DNA from: an uncultured Pelagibacteraceae bacterium
GTDB taxonomy: Bacteria > Pseudomonadota > Alphaproteobacteria > Pelagibacterales > Pelagibacteraceae
Reading direction: 5' to 3'
Length of the DNA stretch: 64,000 nucleotides
Assembly (NCBI GenBank): GCA_902590535.1
Contig: CACIXF010000003.1
Location: 84,018 to 148,017, forward strand
Shown here piece after piece: positions 51,396 to 63,661 of this stretch. The position numbers and the translations under genes are program-made. Every line of letters starts with the position of its first letter. The first letter of the stretch is position 1. The notes under the pieces are model-generated. The model was given only the letters and a program-made list of their open reading frames with translations. It had not been told where the DNA came from and did no database searches.

Positions 51396-53933
51396 GTGGA
51401 AAGATATAATTTCAAAATAATAGAAGAAAAATGGCAAAAATATTGGGAAGAAAAAAAAATTTTTTCTACAAAATTAGATAAAAGTAAAAAAAAATTTTAT
51501 TGTCTTGAAATGTTTCCATACCCATCTGGTAAAATACATATGGGTCATGTAAGAAACTATACAATTGGGGACGTCCTTGCTAGATTTAAGTCTCTACAAG
51601 GATATAATGTTTTACATCCAATGGGCTGGGACTCATTTGGAATGCCAGCAGAGAATGCTGCAAGACAAAATAATCTAGATCCAAAAACTTGGACCGAAAG
51701 AAATATTTCTACTATGAAATCTCAACTAAAAAAGTTAGGATTATCAATTGATTGGAGTCGTGAAATTTCTACTTGCACTCCTGAATATTACAAACATCAA
51801 CAAAAATTTTTTTTAGAGCTTTATGATAAAGAACTTGTTTATAGAAAAGAACAATACGTTAATTGGGACCCTATTGATAAAACAGTATTAGCTAACGAAC
51901 AGGTTATTGATGGAAAAGGATGGAGATCAGGAGCAGTTGTTGAAAGAAAAAAACTAAATCAATGGTTTTTTAATATAAAAAAATTTTCTGAAGAATTATT
52001 GAAAAATCTTGATTCATTAAAAGATTGGCCAAACAAAGTTAAAATAATGCAAAAAAATTGGATTGGTAAATCTTTTGGTTGTGAGGTGAATTTTAAAGTA
52101 GAAGGTTCAAATGAAGTAAAAGAAATAAAATGTTTTACTACAAGACCAGATACTTTATTTGGTATGTCCTTTTTAGCATTATCTGTAGATCATCCGATTG
52201 CTAAATTTTATGAAAATGATAAGGATTTTTTAAAATTTAAAAAAAATTGTTCATCAACAGGTACTACAGAAGAAGCTATAGCAAACGCTGAAAAATTAGG
52301 TTTTAAAACCAATTTATATGCAATTAATCCACTTGATGAAAATATTAAAGTACCAATTTATTTTGCTAATTTTGTTTTAATGGATTACGGATTTGGAGCA
52401 GTATTTGGATGCCCAGGTCATGATCAAAGAGACTTGGACTTTGCTTTAAAATATAATTTAAAGGTAAAAACGGTAGTTAAACCTAGTGATGCTGATGATA
52501 ATTTTAAAGTAAAAGATGAAGCGTACACTGGTCCTGGTTTTATTTTTAATTCATCTTTCTTAAATGGATTAAAATGTCCAGAAGAATCCATTATAAAAAC
52601 CATTGATCATTTAGAAGAAAAAAAAATTGGAAAAAAACAAGTTAATTTCAGATTAAAAGACTGGGGCGTTTCTCGTCAAAGATATTGGGGATGTCCAATT
52701 CCAATTATTTATGATGATAAAGGAAATCCCAAAAAAGTACCTGTTGATATGCTTCCAGTGGTACTACCTCAAATTAGTAAATTTGATACCACTGGTAATC
52801 CTCTTGATAAATTGGACAACTGGAAAAATATTAAAATAGATGGAAAAAACTATACTAGGGAAACTGATACACTTGATACTTTTGTTGACTCATCCTGGTA
52901 TTTTTTAAGATTTTGCTCACCAAATGATAAGCAATATGGGTTTAACGATGATGATATTAAGTACTGGATGCCTGTTGATCAATACATAGGTGGAGTAGAA
53001 CATGCTATTTTGCATTTACTTTATTCTAGATTTTTTATGTTGGCTCTATCTTATAAAAATGAAAAGTTTAAGATCAAAGAACCATTTAATGGATTATTTA
53101 CTCAGGGTATGGTTTGTCATGAAACTTATAAAAGTGAAGATAATAGATGGTTAAGTCCAGATGAAGTTGAAACAATTAATGGTGAAAAATTTGAAAAAGA
53201 TAACTTAACTAAGAAAGTAAAAATTGGTCCTTCAGAGTCAATGTCAAAGTCTAAAAAGAATACAATTGATCCTGAAAAAATCATAAATAACTTTGGAGCT
53301 GATGCTGCGAGATTATTTATTCTATCAGATAGCCCTCCTGAAAAAGATGTTCAATGGTCCGATGAAGGAATATCTTCGTCAAATAAATTTATTCAAAAGC
53401 TTTGGATGTTAAATCAAAAAATTTTAAATGAAATTTTAAAAAATCATCCAAAAGATTCAAACAATAAATTAGCAAAATATACAAACCAGTTCTTAAAAAA
53501 AATGACTGATAATCTTAATTCTTTTAGCTATAATAAGCTCATAGCAAATCTTCATGAGACTTATTCATTTTTAAACCATGAAATGAAAAATAATTATACA
53601 AAAAATACCATTATAAATAATTATAGTAAAATTTTAGTAGCAATGATGCCAATAATCCCACATTTTGTATCAGAATGTATTGAAAAAAATAATTTTAAAA
53701 TTGATTTAAATTGGCCCTCTTATGATGAAAATATGCTGATTGAAGATAACATTAACTTTGTAGTTCAAATAAATGGTAAAAAGAGATCTATAATTGAAGT
53801 CGAAAGAGATATTTCAGAGAATGATTTATTAATAAAAATTAAAAAAGATAATAATTTGATAAAATATTTGCAAAATAAAGAACCAAATAAAGTTATTTTT
53901 GTTAAAAATAAACTAGTTAATATTATTGTATGA
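51396..53933 (+). CDS. leuS: Leucyl-tRNA synthetase (GTG start)
   Basis: [17 protein letters not shown] (HIGH), [12 protein letters not shown] (KMSKS), editing domain. Confidence 0.98.
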   Translation: MERYNFKIIEEKWQKYWEEKKIFSTKLDKSKKKFYCLEMFPYPSGKIHMGHVRNYTIGDVLARFKSLQGYNVLHPMGWDSFGMPAENAARQNNLDPKTWTERNISTMKSQLKKLGLSIDWSREISTCTPEYYKHQQKFFLELYDKELVYRKEQYVNWDPIDKTVLANEQVIDGKGWRSGAVVERKKLNQWFFNIKKFSEELLKNLDSLKDWPNKVKIMQKNWIGKSFGCEVNFKVEGSNEVKEIKCFTTRPDTLFGMSFLALSVDHPIAKFYENDKDFLKFKKNCSSTGTTEEAIANAEKLGFKTNLYAINPLDENIKVPIYFANFVLMDYGFGAVFGCPGHDQRDLDFALKYNLKVKTVVKPSDADDNFKVKDEAYTGPGFIFNSSFLNGLKCPEESIIKTIDHLEEKKIGKKQVNFRLKDWGVSRQRYWGCPIPIIYDDKGNPKKVPVDMLPVVLPQISKFDTTGNPLDKLDNWKNIKIDGKNYTRETDTLDTFVDSSWYFLRFCSPNDKQYGFNDDDIKYWMPVDQYIGGVEHAILHLLYSRFFMLALSYKNEKFKIKEPFNGLFTQGMVCHETYKSEDNRWLSPDEVETINGEKFEKDNLTKKVKIGPSESMSKSKKNTIDPEKIINNFGADAARLFILSDSPPEKDVQWSDEGISSSNKFIQKLWMLNQKILNEILKNHPKDSNNKLAKYTNQFLKKMTDNLNSFSYNKLIANLHETYSFLNHEMKNNYTKNTIINNYSKILVAMMPIIPHFVSECIEKNNFKIDLNWPSYDENMLIEDNINFVVQINGKKRSIIEVERDISENDLLIKIKKDNNLIKYLQNKEPNKVIFVKNKLVNIIV

Positions 53934-54403
53934 ACAAAATAATTAAAAAGATTTTTATATTTTTAACAACAATAATTATTTTAGGCGGTTGTGGTTACTC
54001 ACCAGTTTACAAAGACTTAAAAAATATAAGCTTTATTATTAATATAAGTGAAATAAATGGTGACAGAGAAATTAATAATAGAATTAAATCCAATTTATTA
54101 AATTATATGAATAATTCTATTAGCAAAGATAAAGTTTATAATTTGGGAATAAACTCAAAATATAATAAAAATATAATTGCAAAAGATACTACTGGAGCTG
54201 CCACAGAATATAAAATTATTATAGAAATTAAATTTAAGATTAAATCTTTAGAAACATTTAAAGAAATAAAATATATAGAGACTTTTAATATGCAAAGTAA
54301 TAGTGATAAAATCGAAGAAAAAGACTATGAAGAAAGTATAAAAGACAGTTTAACAAATATTATATCTAGAAAATTAATATTACAGCTATCACAAATGAAA
54401 TGA
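53930..54403 (+). CDS. lptE: LPS assembly lipoprotein LptE-like
   Basis: Lipobox [12 protein letters not shown]; between leuS and holA. Confidence 0.85.
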   Translation: MNKIIKKIFIFLTTIIILGGCGYSPVYKDLKNISFIINISEINGDREINNRIKSNLLNYMNNSISKDKVYNLGINSKYNKNIIAKDTTGAATEYKIIIEIKFKIKSLETFKEIKYIETFNMQSNSDKIEEKDYEESIKDSLTNIISRKLILQLSQMK

Positions 54404-55386
54404 TAGTTAAATCAAGCGATATACAAAAGATAGATATAAAAAAAAATAATTTACTACTTTTTTATGGAAAAAATGAGGGTCTTAAAAATCAAAGTATAGA
54501 ACATATATTAAAAAATATAAAAATAGAAATATCCAGCTTTGAGGAAAAAGAAATTTTGCTGGATATGGAAATATTTGTTGAAAATATTTTATCAAGGTCT
54601 CTTTTTGAAAAAGAAAAAGTAATTATAATTAAAAGGGCAACGGAAAAAATTTTAAAGTTTATAGAGGTAATTGTCTCAAAAAATTTACAAGATATATTTA
54701 TTATAATTCAATGCGATATGCTTGAAAAAAAATCCAAATTAAGATCTTATTTTGAGAAAGACAAAAAATATATATGCGTTGCTTTTTATCCAGATAATGA
54801 ACAAACACTATCAAAAATATCTTATACTTTTTTTAAAAATGAAAATATAGCAATTTCACAGGCTAATATTAATTCAATCATTAACAAATGTAATGGGGAC
54901 AGGGGAAGACTATTAAATGAGTTAAATAAAATAAAACTTTTTTCATTAAATGGTAAAAAACTAAATACTAAAAGTTTAGCCCAATTAGTTAGTTTAACAG
55001 AAGATCATAATATTTCAGATCTAATTGATAATTGTCTAGCAAAAAATCAAAAAAAAACTTTAGATATTTTAAATGAGAATAATTTTAGTAATGAAGATTG
55101 CATTTTAATAACCAGAGTATTTTTGAATAAATTAAAGAGAATTCTCAAGCTTTCAATTGAGTTTGAAAAAAATAATAATATAAATTTGACAATTTCTTCA
55201 GCAAAACCACCAATTTTTTGGAAAGATAAAGAGGTTACTAAACAGCAAATATATAAATGGAAGCCAAAAAAAATTAAAAATTTAATTTATGAGTTGAATA
55301 AAATTGAACTTAATATCAAGAAAAATTTAAATAATTCTTTAAATCTATTAACAGATTTTATATTAGAACAAACTTATATTAATTAA
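54400..55386 (+). CDS. holA: DNA polymerase III delta subunit
   Basis: LLFYGKNEGLKNQ, RSLFEKEKVIIIKRATEK, GDRGRLLNELNKI; position after leuS-lptE. Confidence 0.9.
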   Translation: MIVKSSDIQKIDIKKNNLLLFYGKNEGLKNQSIEHILKNIKIEISSFEEKEILLDMEIFVENILSRSLFEKEKVIIIKRATEKILKFIEVIVSKNLQDIFIIIQCDMLEKKSKLRSYFEKDKKYICVAFYPDNEQTLSKISYTFFKNENIAISQANINSIINKCNGDRGRLLNELNKIKLFSLNGKKLNTKSLAQLVSLTEDHNISDLIDNCLAKNQKKTLDILNENNFSNEDCILITRVFLNKLKRILKLSIEFEKNNNINLTISSAKPPIFWKDKEVTKQQIYKWKPKKIKNLIYELNKIELNIKKNLNNSLNLLTDFILEQTYIN

Positions 55387-56225
55387 TAATTAGATTTAAT
55401 TATATCTATAATTTTATTCAATTGTTCCAAATCTTTATATTCAAAACTTATTTTACCTTTGTTTCGTTTATTATTTTGAATATCTACGTTCAATCCAACT
55501 TTATTTGAAATAGATAACTCAAGAGCAATAATATTAGAATCTTTTACTTTATTAGATTTTATTTTTTTATTCTTAAAAATTTTAACAAAATTCTCTGCTT
55601 GTCTGACAGAGAGTTTTTTTTCTATAATTTTATTGGCTACAAAACTGGCATTATCGAGGCCAACTAAAATTTTAGCATGACCAGCAGTTAATTTTTGAGC
55701 TTCGACAAGCTTTATTACTTCCTTAGGTAGACTTAAGAGCCTCAAAGAATTAGCTATATAACTTCTGCTTTTTCCAATGAATTTAGATACTTTTTCTTGA
55801 TCATATGAAAATTCATCGATCAGGCGTTTGTACCCTTGAGCTTCTTCGAGTGGATTTAAGTCATGTCTTTGAACATTTTCTACTATAGCAAATTCTAAAG
55901 ATCTTAAATCATCTGCCTCTGTAATAACAACAGGTACATTGTGAAGACCAGCTCTTTGAGCAGCAAGCCATCTCCTTTCACCAGCTATAATCTCAAATTT
56001 AGATTTATCGTCATCTAATTTTCTAACAATTATTGGCTGTATCATGCCTCTTTCTTTAATTGAATTAGTTAAATCATCTAAACTTACTTCATCAAATATT
56101 TTTCTAGGTTGATATTTGTTAGGTATCAGATCACTTATAGACACTTGATTTTTTTGAGGCTCTACTTTTGTTTCACCAATTAATGAAGATAATCCTCTAC
56201 CTAGACCTTTTTTAATTTTATCCAT
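55383..56225 (-). CDS. parB: Chromosome partitioning protein ParB
   Basis: KKGLGRGLSSLIGE, PNKYQPRKIFDE, GERRWLAAQRAG, ENVQRHDLNPLEEAQGYKRL. Confidence 0.98.
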   Translation of the reverse strand: MDKIKKGLGRGLSSLIGETKVEPQKNQVSISDLIPNKYQPRKIFDEVSLDDLTNSIKERGMIQPIIVRKLDDDKSKFEIIAGERRWLAAQRAGLHNVPVVITEADDLRSLEFAIVENVQRHDLNPLEEAQGYKRLIDEFSYDQEKVSKFIGKSRSYIANSLRLLSLPKEVIKLVEAQKLTAGHAKILVGLDNASFVANKIIEKKLSVRQAENFVKIFKNKKIKSNKVKDSNIIALELSISNKVGLNVDIQNNKRNKGKISFEYKDLEQLNKIIDIIKSNY

Positions 56226-57019
56226 TAAGCTGCACTACCAATCGTTGTCTCTTGACTAATAAATTCATCAGTAAAATTAAAATATGATTTACTACCAGGA
56301 CATGTCTTGTCATAAATTAGTACTGGCATTCCATGAGATGGTGCTTCTGACAATCTGACATTTCTTGGTATAACAGTTGAATAAACTTTTTCACTAAAAT
56401 AATCCCTGGCTTCCTTCTCTACTTGTGAAGACAGCTTATTTCTTTTGTCATACATAGTTAAAAGTATCCCTCTAATTTTTAAATCTGGGTTTAAACTTAC
56501 TTTTACTCTTTCAATTGTTTTCATAAGCTGAGTTAAACCCTCTAAAGCAAAAAATTCTGTTTGAAGAGGTACTAATAGTGAGTTTGAGCATACTAGTGCC
56601 ATTACTGTTAGCAAGCTCAAAGATGGCGGGCAGTCAATTAAGACATAGTCATAGGATCCTCTAGAATTGTTTAAATATGGGGTTAATTTGGACTTTAATA
56701 TAAATGCTCTATTACTATCATCAGCTGTCTCAACCTCCAATCCAGAAAGATCAACATTAGAATTAATAATATCTAAATTCTTGAACTGTGTTTTCTTAAT
56801 TACAGTCTCAATTTCTTTGGTTCCGTTCAATACACCATAAATTGTATCACTTGAATTACCCATATTTGATAATCCTAGTCCTGTTGTTGCATTTCCTTGT
56901 GGGTCTAGGTCGATTACTAGAATTTTTTTATTGAGTTGAGATAATCCAGCTGCAAGATTTATTACAGTAGTAGTTTTTCCTACCCCACCCTTTTGATTTA
57001 TAACAGAAATAATTTGCAT
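56225..57019 (-). CDS. parA: Chromosome partitioning ATPase ParA
   Basis: NQKGGVGKTTTVINLAAGL deviant Walker A. Confidence 0.98.
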   Translation of the reverse strand: MQIISVINQKGGVGKTTTVINLAAGLSQLNKKILVIDLDPQGNATTGLGLSNMGNSSDTIYGVLNGTKEIETVIKKTQFKNLDIINSNVDLSGLEVETADDSNRAFILKSKLTPYLNNSRGSYDYVLIDCPPSLSLLTVMALVCSNSLLVPLQTEFFALEGLTQLMKTIERVKVSLNPDLKIRGILLTMYDKRNKLSSQVEKEARDYFSEKVYSTVIPRNVRLSEAPSHGMPVLIYDKTCPGSKSYFNFTDEFISQETTIGSAA

Positions 57020-57040
57020 TTAATAAATTTTATCATCCTT

Positions 57041-57685
57041 TTAATTTTTTTTTTTAATTTTTTTAATATTTATTAAAAATGAGTCTTCATTTGTTAAACT
57101 TTTCTTTTCTACATACTCCAGCTCCCAATTTTTTTTGGAATTTTCAAAAATTTTTTTTCCGCTCTTCCCCATAAAAAAAATTAAATTTTTATATTTTGAA
57201 AAATTTTCATATACTAATTCTAAAACTACTGGCATTGGTTTAAATGCTCTGGACATTATTGTTCCTGTTTCTAAATTTTTTATTTCAAAAATATTTTTTT
57301 GAAAAACTTTTGTGTTTAAATTTAATTTTTTTGAAACTTCCTTTAAAAAATGGCTTTTATGGTAACTTTTTTCATAAAGGTGCACATTCATATTATTTTT
57401 CATATTTTTTAGTATAATTGCCACGATTATACCTGGCATACCCCCTCCTGAACCTATATCTGTGGTTGTATTACTATTTAAGTCAACAAAATCAATAATT
57501 TGTGCAGAATCTATAATATGACGGTTAATTATAGCCTTTTTTGACGCTGTATTTTGGCTAATTATGTTGATTTTTTTATTTTTTTCAAGAATCATGGATA
57601 TATAGTTTTCAAAGTCCAAAAATGTTTCACGTGAAACATTTAAGTGATTGATTCTAGAATAAGAATTTAAAATTTCCTGATCCAT
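57041..57685 (-). CDS. rsmG: 16S rRNA (guanine(527)-N7)-methyltransferase
   Basis: TDIGSGGGMPGIIVAI; between mnmG and parA; N-terminal NVSRETF. Confidence 0.95.
   Translation of the reverse strand: MDQEILNSYSRINHLNVSRETFLDFENYISMILEKNKKINIISQNTASKKAIINRHIIDSAQIIDFVDLNSNTTTDIGSGGGMPGIIVAIILKNMKNNMNVHLYEKSYHKSHFLKEVSKKLNLNTKVFQKNIFEIKNLETGTIMSRAFKPMPVVLELVYENFSKYKNLIFFMGKSGKKIFENSKKNWELEYVEKKSLTNEDSFLINIKKIKKKN
57623..57638. promoter_or_regulatory. parS: parS centromere site TGTTTCACGTGAAACA
   Basis: Perfect 16-bp palindrome matching the conserved chromosomal parS consensus, inside rsmG and about 600 bp upstream of parA. Confidence 0.93.
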
Positions 57686-59556
57686 TAAGCTATATGCTTA
57701 ATAGACTTTCTTTTGACATGTGACAACAAAATATATACAGCAGCAGGAGTTATTCCATCAATTCTGAGAGCTTGACCCATTGTTTTTGGCTTTATTTCGT
57801 TAAACTTAGCTTTTACCTCATTTGATAAACCTGATAGTGAATCATAATTGATTTTATCAGGAATAATTAAGTTTTCATCTCTCTTAAATGCTAAAATATC
57901 AGCTTTTTGCTTCTTCAAATACCCTCTGTAATGAGCGTTAATTTCCACTTGTTCATCAATTTCTTTGCTAAAAAAAGGTATATCAGACCATATTTCCCTA
58001 ATTTTACTCATATTTACCCCTTTTTGAGTTAAAACTTCACTAGATGATCTCAATACTCCGTCTTTTGCTATTTTTATTCCAAATTTCTCAGCTTTAGATG
58101 GTGAAATCTTTGAATCTCTCATTTTTAAATTGATTTGACTTATTTTATCAAATTTACTCAAATACATGGCTTTTCTCTCATTACCGATTAAACCAATTTC
58201 TATTCCCTTTACAGTTAATCTTTGATCAGCATTATCAGATCTCAAACTCAATCGATATTCTGCTCTTGATGTAAACATACGATATGGCTCAGCTACTCCT
58301 TTTGTCACCAAATCATCTATCATTACTCCTATGTAAGCATCTGATCTATCAAGTATGAATGGTTCTAATTTTTTAACAGACAAAGCAGCATTTATTCCTG
58401 CTATAAGGCCTTGTGCAGCAGCTTCCTCATATCCTGTTGTTCCGTTAATTTGACCTGCAAGATAGAGGTTGCTTATCTTCTTAGTTTCAAGAGTTAGGAA
58501 TAGTTCACGTGGATCTATATAATCATATTCTATGGCATATCCTGGTCTTAGTATAGAAACATTCTCTAAACCATTGATATTATTACATATTTCTTGCTGT
58601 ACCTCGGCTGGAAGTGATGTTGATATACCATTTGGATAAATTGTATGATCATTTAGACCTTCTGGCTCTAAAAATATCTGGTGACGAACTTTATCTGCAA
58701 ATTTAACTATCTTATCTTCTATAGATGGACAATATCTTGGGCCTACCCCTTTTATGCTACCCGAGTACATAGCGCTCTTAGATAAATTCTTTTCTATAAT
58801 TTTATGAACCTTTTCATTTGTGTACGTCATTCGACAAGATATTTGTTTGTTTAAATTTTTTTTAGTTAAGAATGAAAAAAAATAAGGATCATCATCTGCG
58901 AATTGTTCTTCTAAGTTCTTAAAATTAATTGTCCTTGAATCTAACCTTGGTGGTGTTCCAGTTTTTAATCTTCCAATTTTAAAATTATATTTTGCTAATT
59001 GTTCACTCAAACCTTTTGAGGGTTTTTCATCATATCTTCCTGCAGGCGTTCTTTCATCACCTATATGTATCAAACCATTTAAAAAAGTCCCTGTTGTGAG
59101 TATTATCTTGTTAGATAGAACTTTCTTGCCTTCTTTAGTTATAAACCCACTTATAGAATTTTTATCAAAAATAAACTCTACTACAGGATCAGAAAAAATG
59201 CTTAAATTACAATAGTTTAGTAATTTTTCTTGCATATATTTACGATAAAGAGATCTATCTGATTGAGTTCTTGGTCCTCTGACTGCTGGCCCTCTACTTC
59301 TATTTAACAATCTAAATTGTATACCTGATTTGTCTGCTACATCTCCCATAACGCCATCAAGAGCATCTATTTCTCTGACCAAGTGACCTTTACCCAAACC
59401 ACCTATTGCAGGATTACATGACATCTCTCCAATAGTTTCTATGTTGTGAGTGAATAGGGCAGTGTTCACTCCTAGACGAGCCGATGCTGCTGCAGCTTCA
59501 CAACCTGCATGCCCACCACCTATTACAACTACATCAAACGACAAATCATTTTTCAT
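57685..59556 (-). CDS. mnmG: tRNA uridine 5-carboxymethylaminomethyl modification enzyme MnmG (GidA)
   Basis: [45 protein letters not shown]. Confidence 0.98.
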   Translation of the reverse strand: MKNDLSFDVVVIGGGHAGCEAAAASARLGVNTALFTHNIETIGEMSCNPAIGGLGKGHLVREIDALDGVMGDVADKSGIQFRLLNRSRGPAVRGPRTQSDRSLYRKYMQEKLLNYCNLSIFSDPVVEFIFDKNSISGFITKEGKKVLSNKIILTTGTFLNGLIHIGDERTPAGRYDEKPSKGLSEQLAKYNFKIGRLKTGTPPRLDSRTINFKNLEEQFADDDPYFFSFLTKKNLNKQISCRMTYTNEKVHKIIEKNLSKSAMYSGSIKGVGPRYCPSIEDKIVKFADKVRHQIFLEPEGLNDHTIYPNGISTSLPAEVQQEICNNINGLENVSILRPGYAIEYDYIDPRELFLTLETKKISNLYLAGQINGTTGYEEAAAQGLIAGINAALSVKKLEPFILDRSDAYIGVMIDDLVTKGVAEPYRMFTSRAEYRLSLRSDNADQRLTVKGIEIGLIGNERKAMYLSKFDKISQINLKMRDSKISPSKAEKFGIKIAKDGVLRSSSEVLTQKGVNMSKIREIWSDIPFFSKEIDEQVEINAHYRGYLKKQKADILAFKRDENLIIPDKINYDSLSGLSNEVKAKFNEIKPKTMGQALRIDGITPAAVYILLSHVKRKSIKHIA

Positions 59557-59673
59557 ATCCCGAATTTATAGGTGATTATATATTTTACAAGGTGGGCTTA
59601 TTTTTTTGTAAATAAACTAATGTTATCAACGTTTTTAGGCAAAAAAACGCAAAAAAACCAGCAAACTGAAGTA

Positions 59674-61005
59674 TTATTTACCGATACAAAAATCGTTGAA
59701 AATACTGCCTAATATCTCCTCAACATCAACTTTTCCAACAATCATGCCTAAATGTCTAGTAGCTAATCTTAAATCTTCAGCTGCTTTATCGAAATCTTCT
59801 ATTTCTTTTTTTTGATTAAAATTTTTTAAATGATTTAAACACTGTTGTAAATGTTGTCTGTGTCTTTCTCTGGTAATCAAAATATCATCACTTGAAATAA
59901 ATTTATTTTTTAAATTATTTTTTATTTTTAAAATTAATTCTTCGATGTTTTTATTTTCTTTAATTGAAATTAAAACGTGATTTGTTTTTTTTATTTCTAG
60001 ATCAATATTTTTTTCTAAAAGATCAGACTTATTTATAACTAAAATTGCATTTTCATCTAACAAACCTTTCAAAACATCAGTAAAATCAAGGCTTTTTGCA
60101 TCAACTACAACAAGCTTTAAATCTGCTTCTTCTGCTCTATTAAGGGATAATTTAATACCTTTCTTTTCTATCTCGTCTTTTGAGTCTCTTATTCCAGCTG
60201 TATCAGATATTATTACTGGATAACCATCTATATTGAGATGTGTTTCTATTACGTCTCTAGTTGTGCCAGCAATTTCGGAAACAATTGCTACATCTCGATT
60301 GGATAAATGATTCATCAAACTTGATTTACCAGCATTAGTTGGGCCTAGAATTGCAATCTTAAAACCTTCTCTAATTCTTTCTCCAACTTTTTGATCATTT
60401 AGTATTTTTTTAATTTTTTTTATTACCTCATCTAAACTGTTTCTAATTTCTTCTAAAATATTATTTGGCAAATCTTCATCAGGGAAATCAATTTTGGCCT
60501 CTATATGCGATAAAATTTTTAGAAGTTTTTCTCTAAGAAAATTAAATTGATCACCTGATTTTCCATTCATAATTTTAATTGCTTGTTGTCTTTGAATTTC
60601 AGTTTCTGAAGAAATTAAATCGGCAATACTTTCAGCTTTAAGCAAATTTATTTTTCCATTTTGAAATGCTAGTTTTGTAAATTCACCTGGCTCAGCTAAT
60701 CTACAATTTTCTATATTTGAAAGAGAGGAGTGCAGAGCGTCCACGACAGCTTTACTCCCATGAACTTGGATCTCAGCCATATCTTCGCCTGTATAGCTCT
60801 GAGGGCCCGGAAACCATAGTATTATACCTTCATCGATGACCTCAGAAGTGTTCATTTTATTGATTTTTCTTAACGTTGCTACCCTTGGCTTTGGAAGCCT
60901 CTTTCCAGTAAGTTTTTCTAAAATCTCAGAAGTTTTGCTACCTGAAATTCTTATAACAGCTATACCTGAAATACCAGGTCCTGATGATAAGGCATAAATA
61001 GTCAT
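59674..61005 (-). CDS. mnmE: tRNA modification GTPase MnmE (TrmE)
   Basis: GPTNAGKSSLMNHLSNRDVAIVSEIAGTTRD; C-terminal FCIGK. Confidence 0.98.
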   Translation of the reverse strand: MTIYALSSGPGISGIAVIRISGSKTSEILEKLTGKRLPKPRVATLRKINKMNTSEVIDEGIILWFPGPQSYTGEDMAEIQVHGSKAVVDALHSSLSNIENCRLAEPGEFTKLAFQNGKINLLKAESIADLISSETEIQRQQAIKIMNGKSGDQFNFLREKLLKILSHIEAKIDFPDEDLPNNILEEIRNSLDEVIKKIKKILNDQKVGERIREGFKIAILGPTNAGKSSLMNHLSNRDVAIVSEIAGTTRDVIETHLNIDGYPVIISDTAGIRDSKDEIEKKGIKLSLNRAEEADLKLVVVDAKSLDFTDVLKGLLDENAILVINKSDLLEKNIDLEIKKTNHVLISIKENKNIEELILKIKNNLKNKFISSDDILITRERHRQHLQQCLNHLKNFNQKKEIEDFDKAAEDLRLATRHLGMIVGKVDVEEILGSIFNDFCIGK

Positions 61006-61052
61006 AAATAGTAATTATAGCTTTGTATTATTCTTAATTATATAATTTTTTA

Positions 61053-61886
61053 ATGATAATTTGGCTAGCCTCATATCCCAAAAGTGGCAATACATGGGTT
61101 AGGGTATTTTTAAATTCGTTATTTTACACTGATGACAACGAATCCGACATAAACAATTTATCAATTGGGCAATTCCCCAATAGGAAACATTTTAAAGATA
61201 TCGCAGTAAATATGGATGACATAAATGAATTTTCAAAACATTGTATTAATGCTCAATTAAAATTGAACTTATCAAACGAAACAATTTTTTTGAAAACACA
61301 TCATGCTTACTGGAAAAACGGGGATTATAAATTTACAGATACTCAAACTACTCTTGGTGTGATTTATATAGTTAGAGATCCAAGAAATGTTATTACATCA
61401 CTAAAAAACCATTATAATTTTAAAAATTATGATGACACCTTAAAATTTTTACTAGATGATAGGAAAGTAATTGGAACTAAAAATTCTGAAAAAGAAGTAG
61501 ATTTACCTCATATTATATCATCTTGGAAAAATCATTTTAATTCTTGGAAAAAAATGAATAAAAATTATCTGTTAATAAAATATGAAAATTTAATTAATTT
61601 TCCAGAGTTAGAATTTGAAAAAATTACAAAATATTTAGAGAATTTAATAAATAAAAAATTTGAAAGAAAAAAAATTTTAGATGCAATTAAAAAAAGTGAT
61701 TTTTATAATTTAAAAAAAAAAGAAAAATATAATGGGTTCATAGAGGCTCCAATTTCAATAGATCAACCTATATCATTTTTTAATATGGGCCCTAAAAATA
61801 ATTGGCGAAAATTAGTAGACAATAAGATATCCAAAAAAATAGAGAAAGAATTTAAAAAAGAAATGTTAGAATTAAATTATCTTTAA
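61053..61886 (+). CDS. Sulfotransferase-domain protein
   Basis: PAPS-binding-like WLASYPKSGNTWVRVFLNSL and VRDPRNVITSLKNHY. Confidence 0.88.
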   Translation: MIIWLASYPKSGNTWVRVFLNSLFYTDDNESDINNLSIGQFPNRKHFKDIAVNMDDINEFSKHCINAQLKLNLSNETIFLKTHHAYWKNGDYKFTDTQTTLGVIYIVRDPRNVITSLKNHYNFKNYDDTLKFLLDDRKVIGTKNSEKEVDLPHIISSWKNHFNSWKKMNKNYLLIKYENLINFPELEFEKITKYLENLINKKFERKKILDAIKKSDFYNLKKKEKYNGFIEAPISIDQPISFFNMGPKNNWRKLVDNKISKKIEKEFKKEMLELNYL

Positions 61887-61887
61887 A

Positions 61888-63156
61888 TTATGCTGGTTTA
61901 TTCATTGAATTAAAAAACTCAGCATTGTTTTTAGTGTCTTTCAATTTCGAGTTTATAAACTCAATAGCATCCATAGTACCCATTGGTGCAATTATCCTTC
62001 TGAGCACGTTCATTTTTTGTAAATCATTTTTATCAAATAATAATTCTTCTCTTCTTGTTCCTGATTTTGTTATATCAATAGCTGGATAAATTCTCTTATC
62101 TGCAATTTTTCTATCTAGTATTGTTTCACTATTTCCAGTACCTTTAAATTCTTCAAAGATTACTTCATCCATTCTGCTTCCTGTATCAATTAAAGCTGTA
62201 GAAATAATCGTTAAAGAACCACCTTCTTCTATGTTTCTTGCTGCACCGAAAAATCTTTTTGGTCTCTGGAGTGCATTTGCGTCAACACCACCAGTTAAAA
62301 CTTTACCCGAACTAGGTATCACTGCATTGTAGGCTCTACCAAGTCTTGTTATAGAATCTAATAAAATGATAACATCTTTTTTATGTTCGGTTAATCTTTT
62401 TGCTTTTTCAATAACCATTTCAGCTACTGCTACGTGTCTTTGAGCTGGTTCATCAAAAGTAGAACTTATTACCTCACCTTTTACGGTTCTTTGCATATCT
62501 GTTACTTCCTCTGGACGTTCATCAATCAATAGCACCATAAGATAACATTCTGGGTAATTTTTAGCTATCGAGTTTGCTATGCTTTGTAATATCATTGTTT
62601 TTCCAGCTTTGGGTGGAGAAATTATTATAGATCTTTGTCCTTTGCCGATTGGACTAACTAAATCAATAAGTCTTGGTGTTAAATCTTGTTTTTTTTCAAC
62701 CTTTGTAGTTTCAACTTCCATCACCAATTGTTTATCTGGATATAAAGGTGTTAAATTATCAAACGCAATTTTGTGTCTTGCTTTTTCCGGTTCCTCAAAA
62801 TTTATCTTACTAACTTGTAATAATGCAAAATATCTTTCTCCTTCTTTAGGTGCTCTTACTGGTCCTTCAACAGTATCTCCGGTTCTTAAACCAAATTTTC
62901 TAATTTGACTTGGACTAACATATATATCATCTGGTCCTGGAAGATAATTTGACTCCATTGCCCTCAAAAAACCAAAGCCGTCTTGTAATAACTGCAAAAC
63001 ACCTACGCCAGTGATTTCTTCTTTTTCAGCAACTTTTTTAAGAATAGCAAAAAGTATTTCTTGTTTTCTTAATGTACTTGCGTTTTCTATACCAAGCTCT
63101 TCTGCTTGAGTAATAAGCTGTTCAGATGATTTTAATTTTAATTCTTGAATGTTCAT
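61888..63156 (-). CDS. rho: Transcription termination factor Rho
   Basis: [51 protein letters not shown]. Confidence 0.99.
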   Translation of the reverse strand: MNIQELKLKSSEQLITQAEELGIENASTLRKQEILFAILKKVAEKEEITGVGVLQLLQDGFGFLRAMESNYLPGPDDIYVSPSQIRKFGLRTGDTVEGPVRAPKEGERYFALLQVSKINFEEPEKARHKIAFDNLTPLYPDKQLVMEVETTKVEKKQDLTPRLIDLVSPIGKGQRSIIISPPKAGKTMILQSIANSIAKNYPECYLMVLLIDERPEEVTDMQRTVKGEVISSTFDEPAQRHVAVAEMVIEKAKRLTEHKKDVIILLDSITRLGRAYNAVIPSSGKVLTGGVDANALQRPKRFFGAARNIEEGGSLTIISTALIDTGSRMDEVIFEEFKGTGNSETILDRKIADKRIYPAIDITKSGTRREELLFDKNDLQKMNVLRRIIAPMGTMDAIEFINSKLKDTKNNAEFFNSMNKPA

Positions 63157-63223
63157 GATTAATTTTATTGATAAGGACTTATCAGATAGTATTAATATAT
63201 ATACTACTTTTGTTATTTCAACC

Positions 63224-63658
63224 CTAGATTGGCTTAAAAATAGCTAAAAATACAACAATAATTAAGATAATTGTGGGTATTTCGTTAATAATTCTAAAAA
63301 ATTTTGCAGATCTTATGTTTGTAGAATTTTTTAGAGCAACAAGACATTTCCCTAGGTAATCATTGTAAGCTGATAACAAAATTATAAAAACAATTTTTAT
63401 CTGAAACCATAATTGAGAAAAAATATCTATTCCATTGAGATAAATTAATACTAATCCAAAAACCCAAGTAAAAATCATTGCGGGACGCATGATGTAATAA
63501 AACAACCTTCTTTCCATAACTTCAAAAATAACTGTTGTTTCTTTCTTCTCTTTATTTTCAACGTGGTAAACAAAAATTCTAGGAAGATACAAGAGACCAG
63601 CCATCCAAGAAATAACTGCAATCAAATGCAAAGATTTAAATAATAAATACGAATTCAT
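63224..63658 (-). CDS. hemJ: Protoporphyrinogen oxidase HemJ-like membrane protein
   Basis: Small polytopic protein ([28 protein letters not shown]); between hemH and rho. Confidence 0.9.
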   Translation of the reverse strand: MNSYLLFKSLHLIAVISWMAGLLYLPRIFVYHVENKEKKETTVIFEVMERRLFYYIMRPAMIFTWVFGLVLIYLNGIDIFSQLWFQIKIVFIILLSAYNDYLGKCLVALKNSTNIRSAKFFRIINEIPTIILIIVVFLAIFKPI

Positions 63659-63661
63659 ATA

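Noticed and set aside
59557-59673. DnaA-box-like GTTATCAACG and a weak hairpin between mnmG and mnmE
   Set aside because: Two or more mismatches to the DnaA box and only a 3-bp stem; not distinguishable from AT-rich background.
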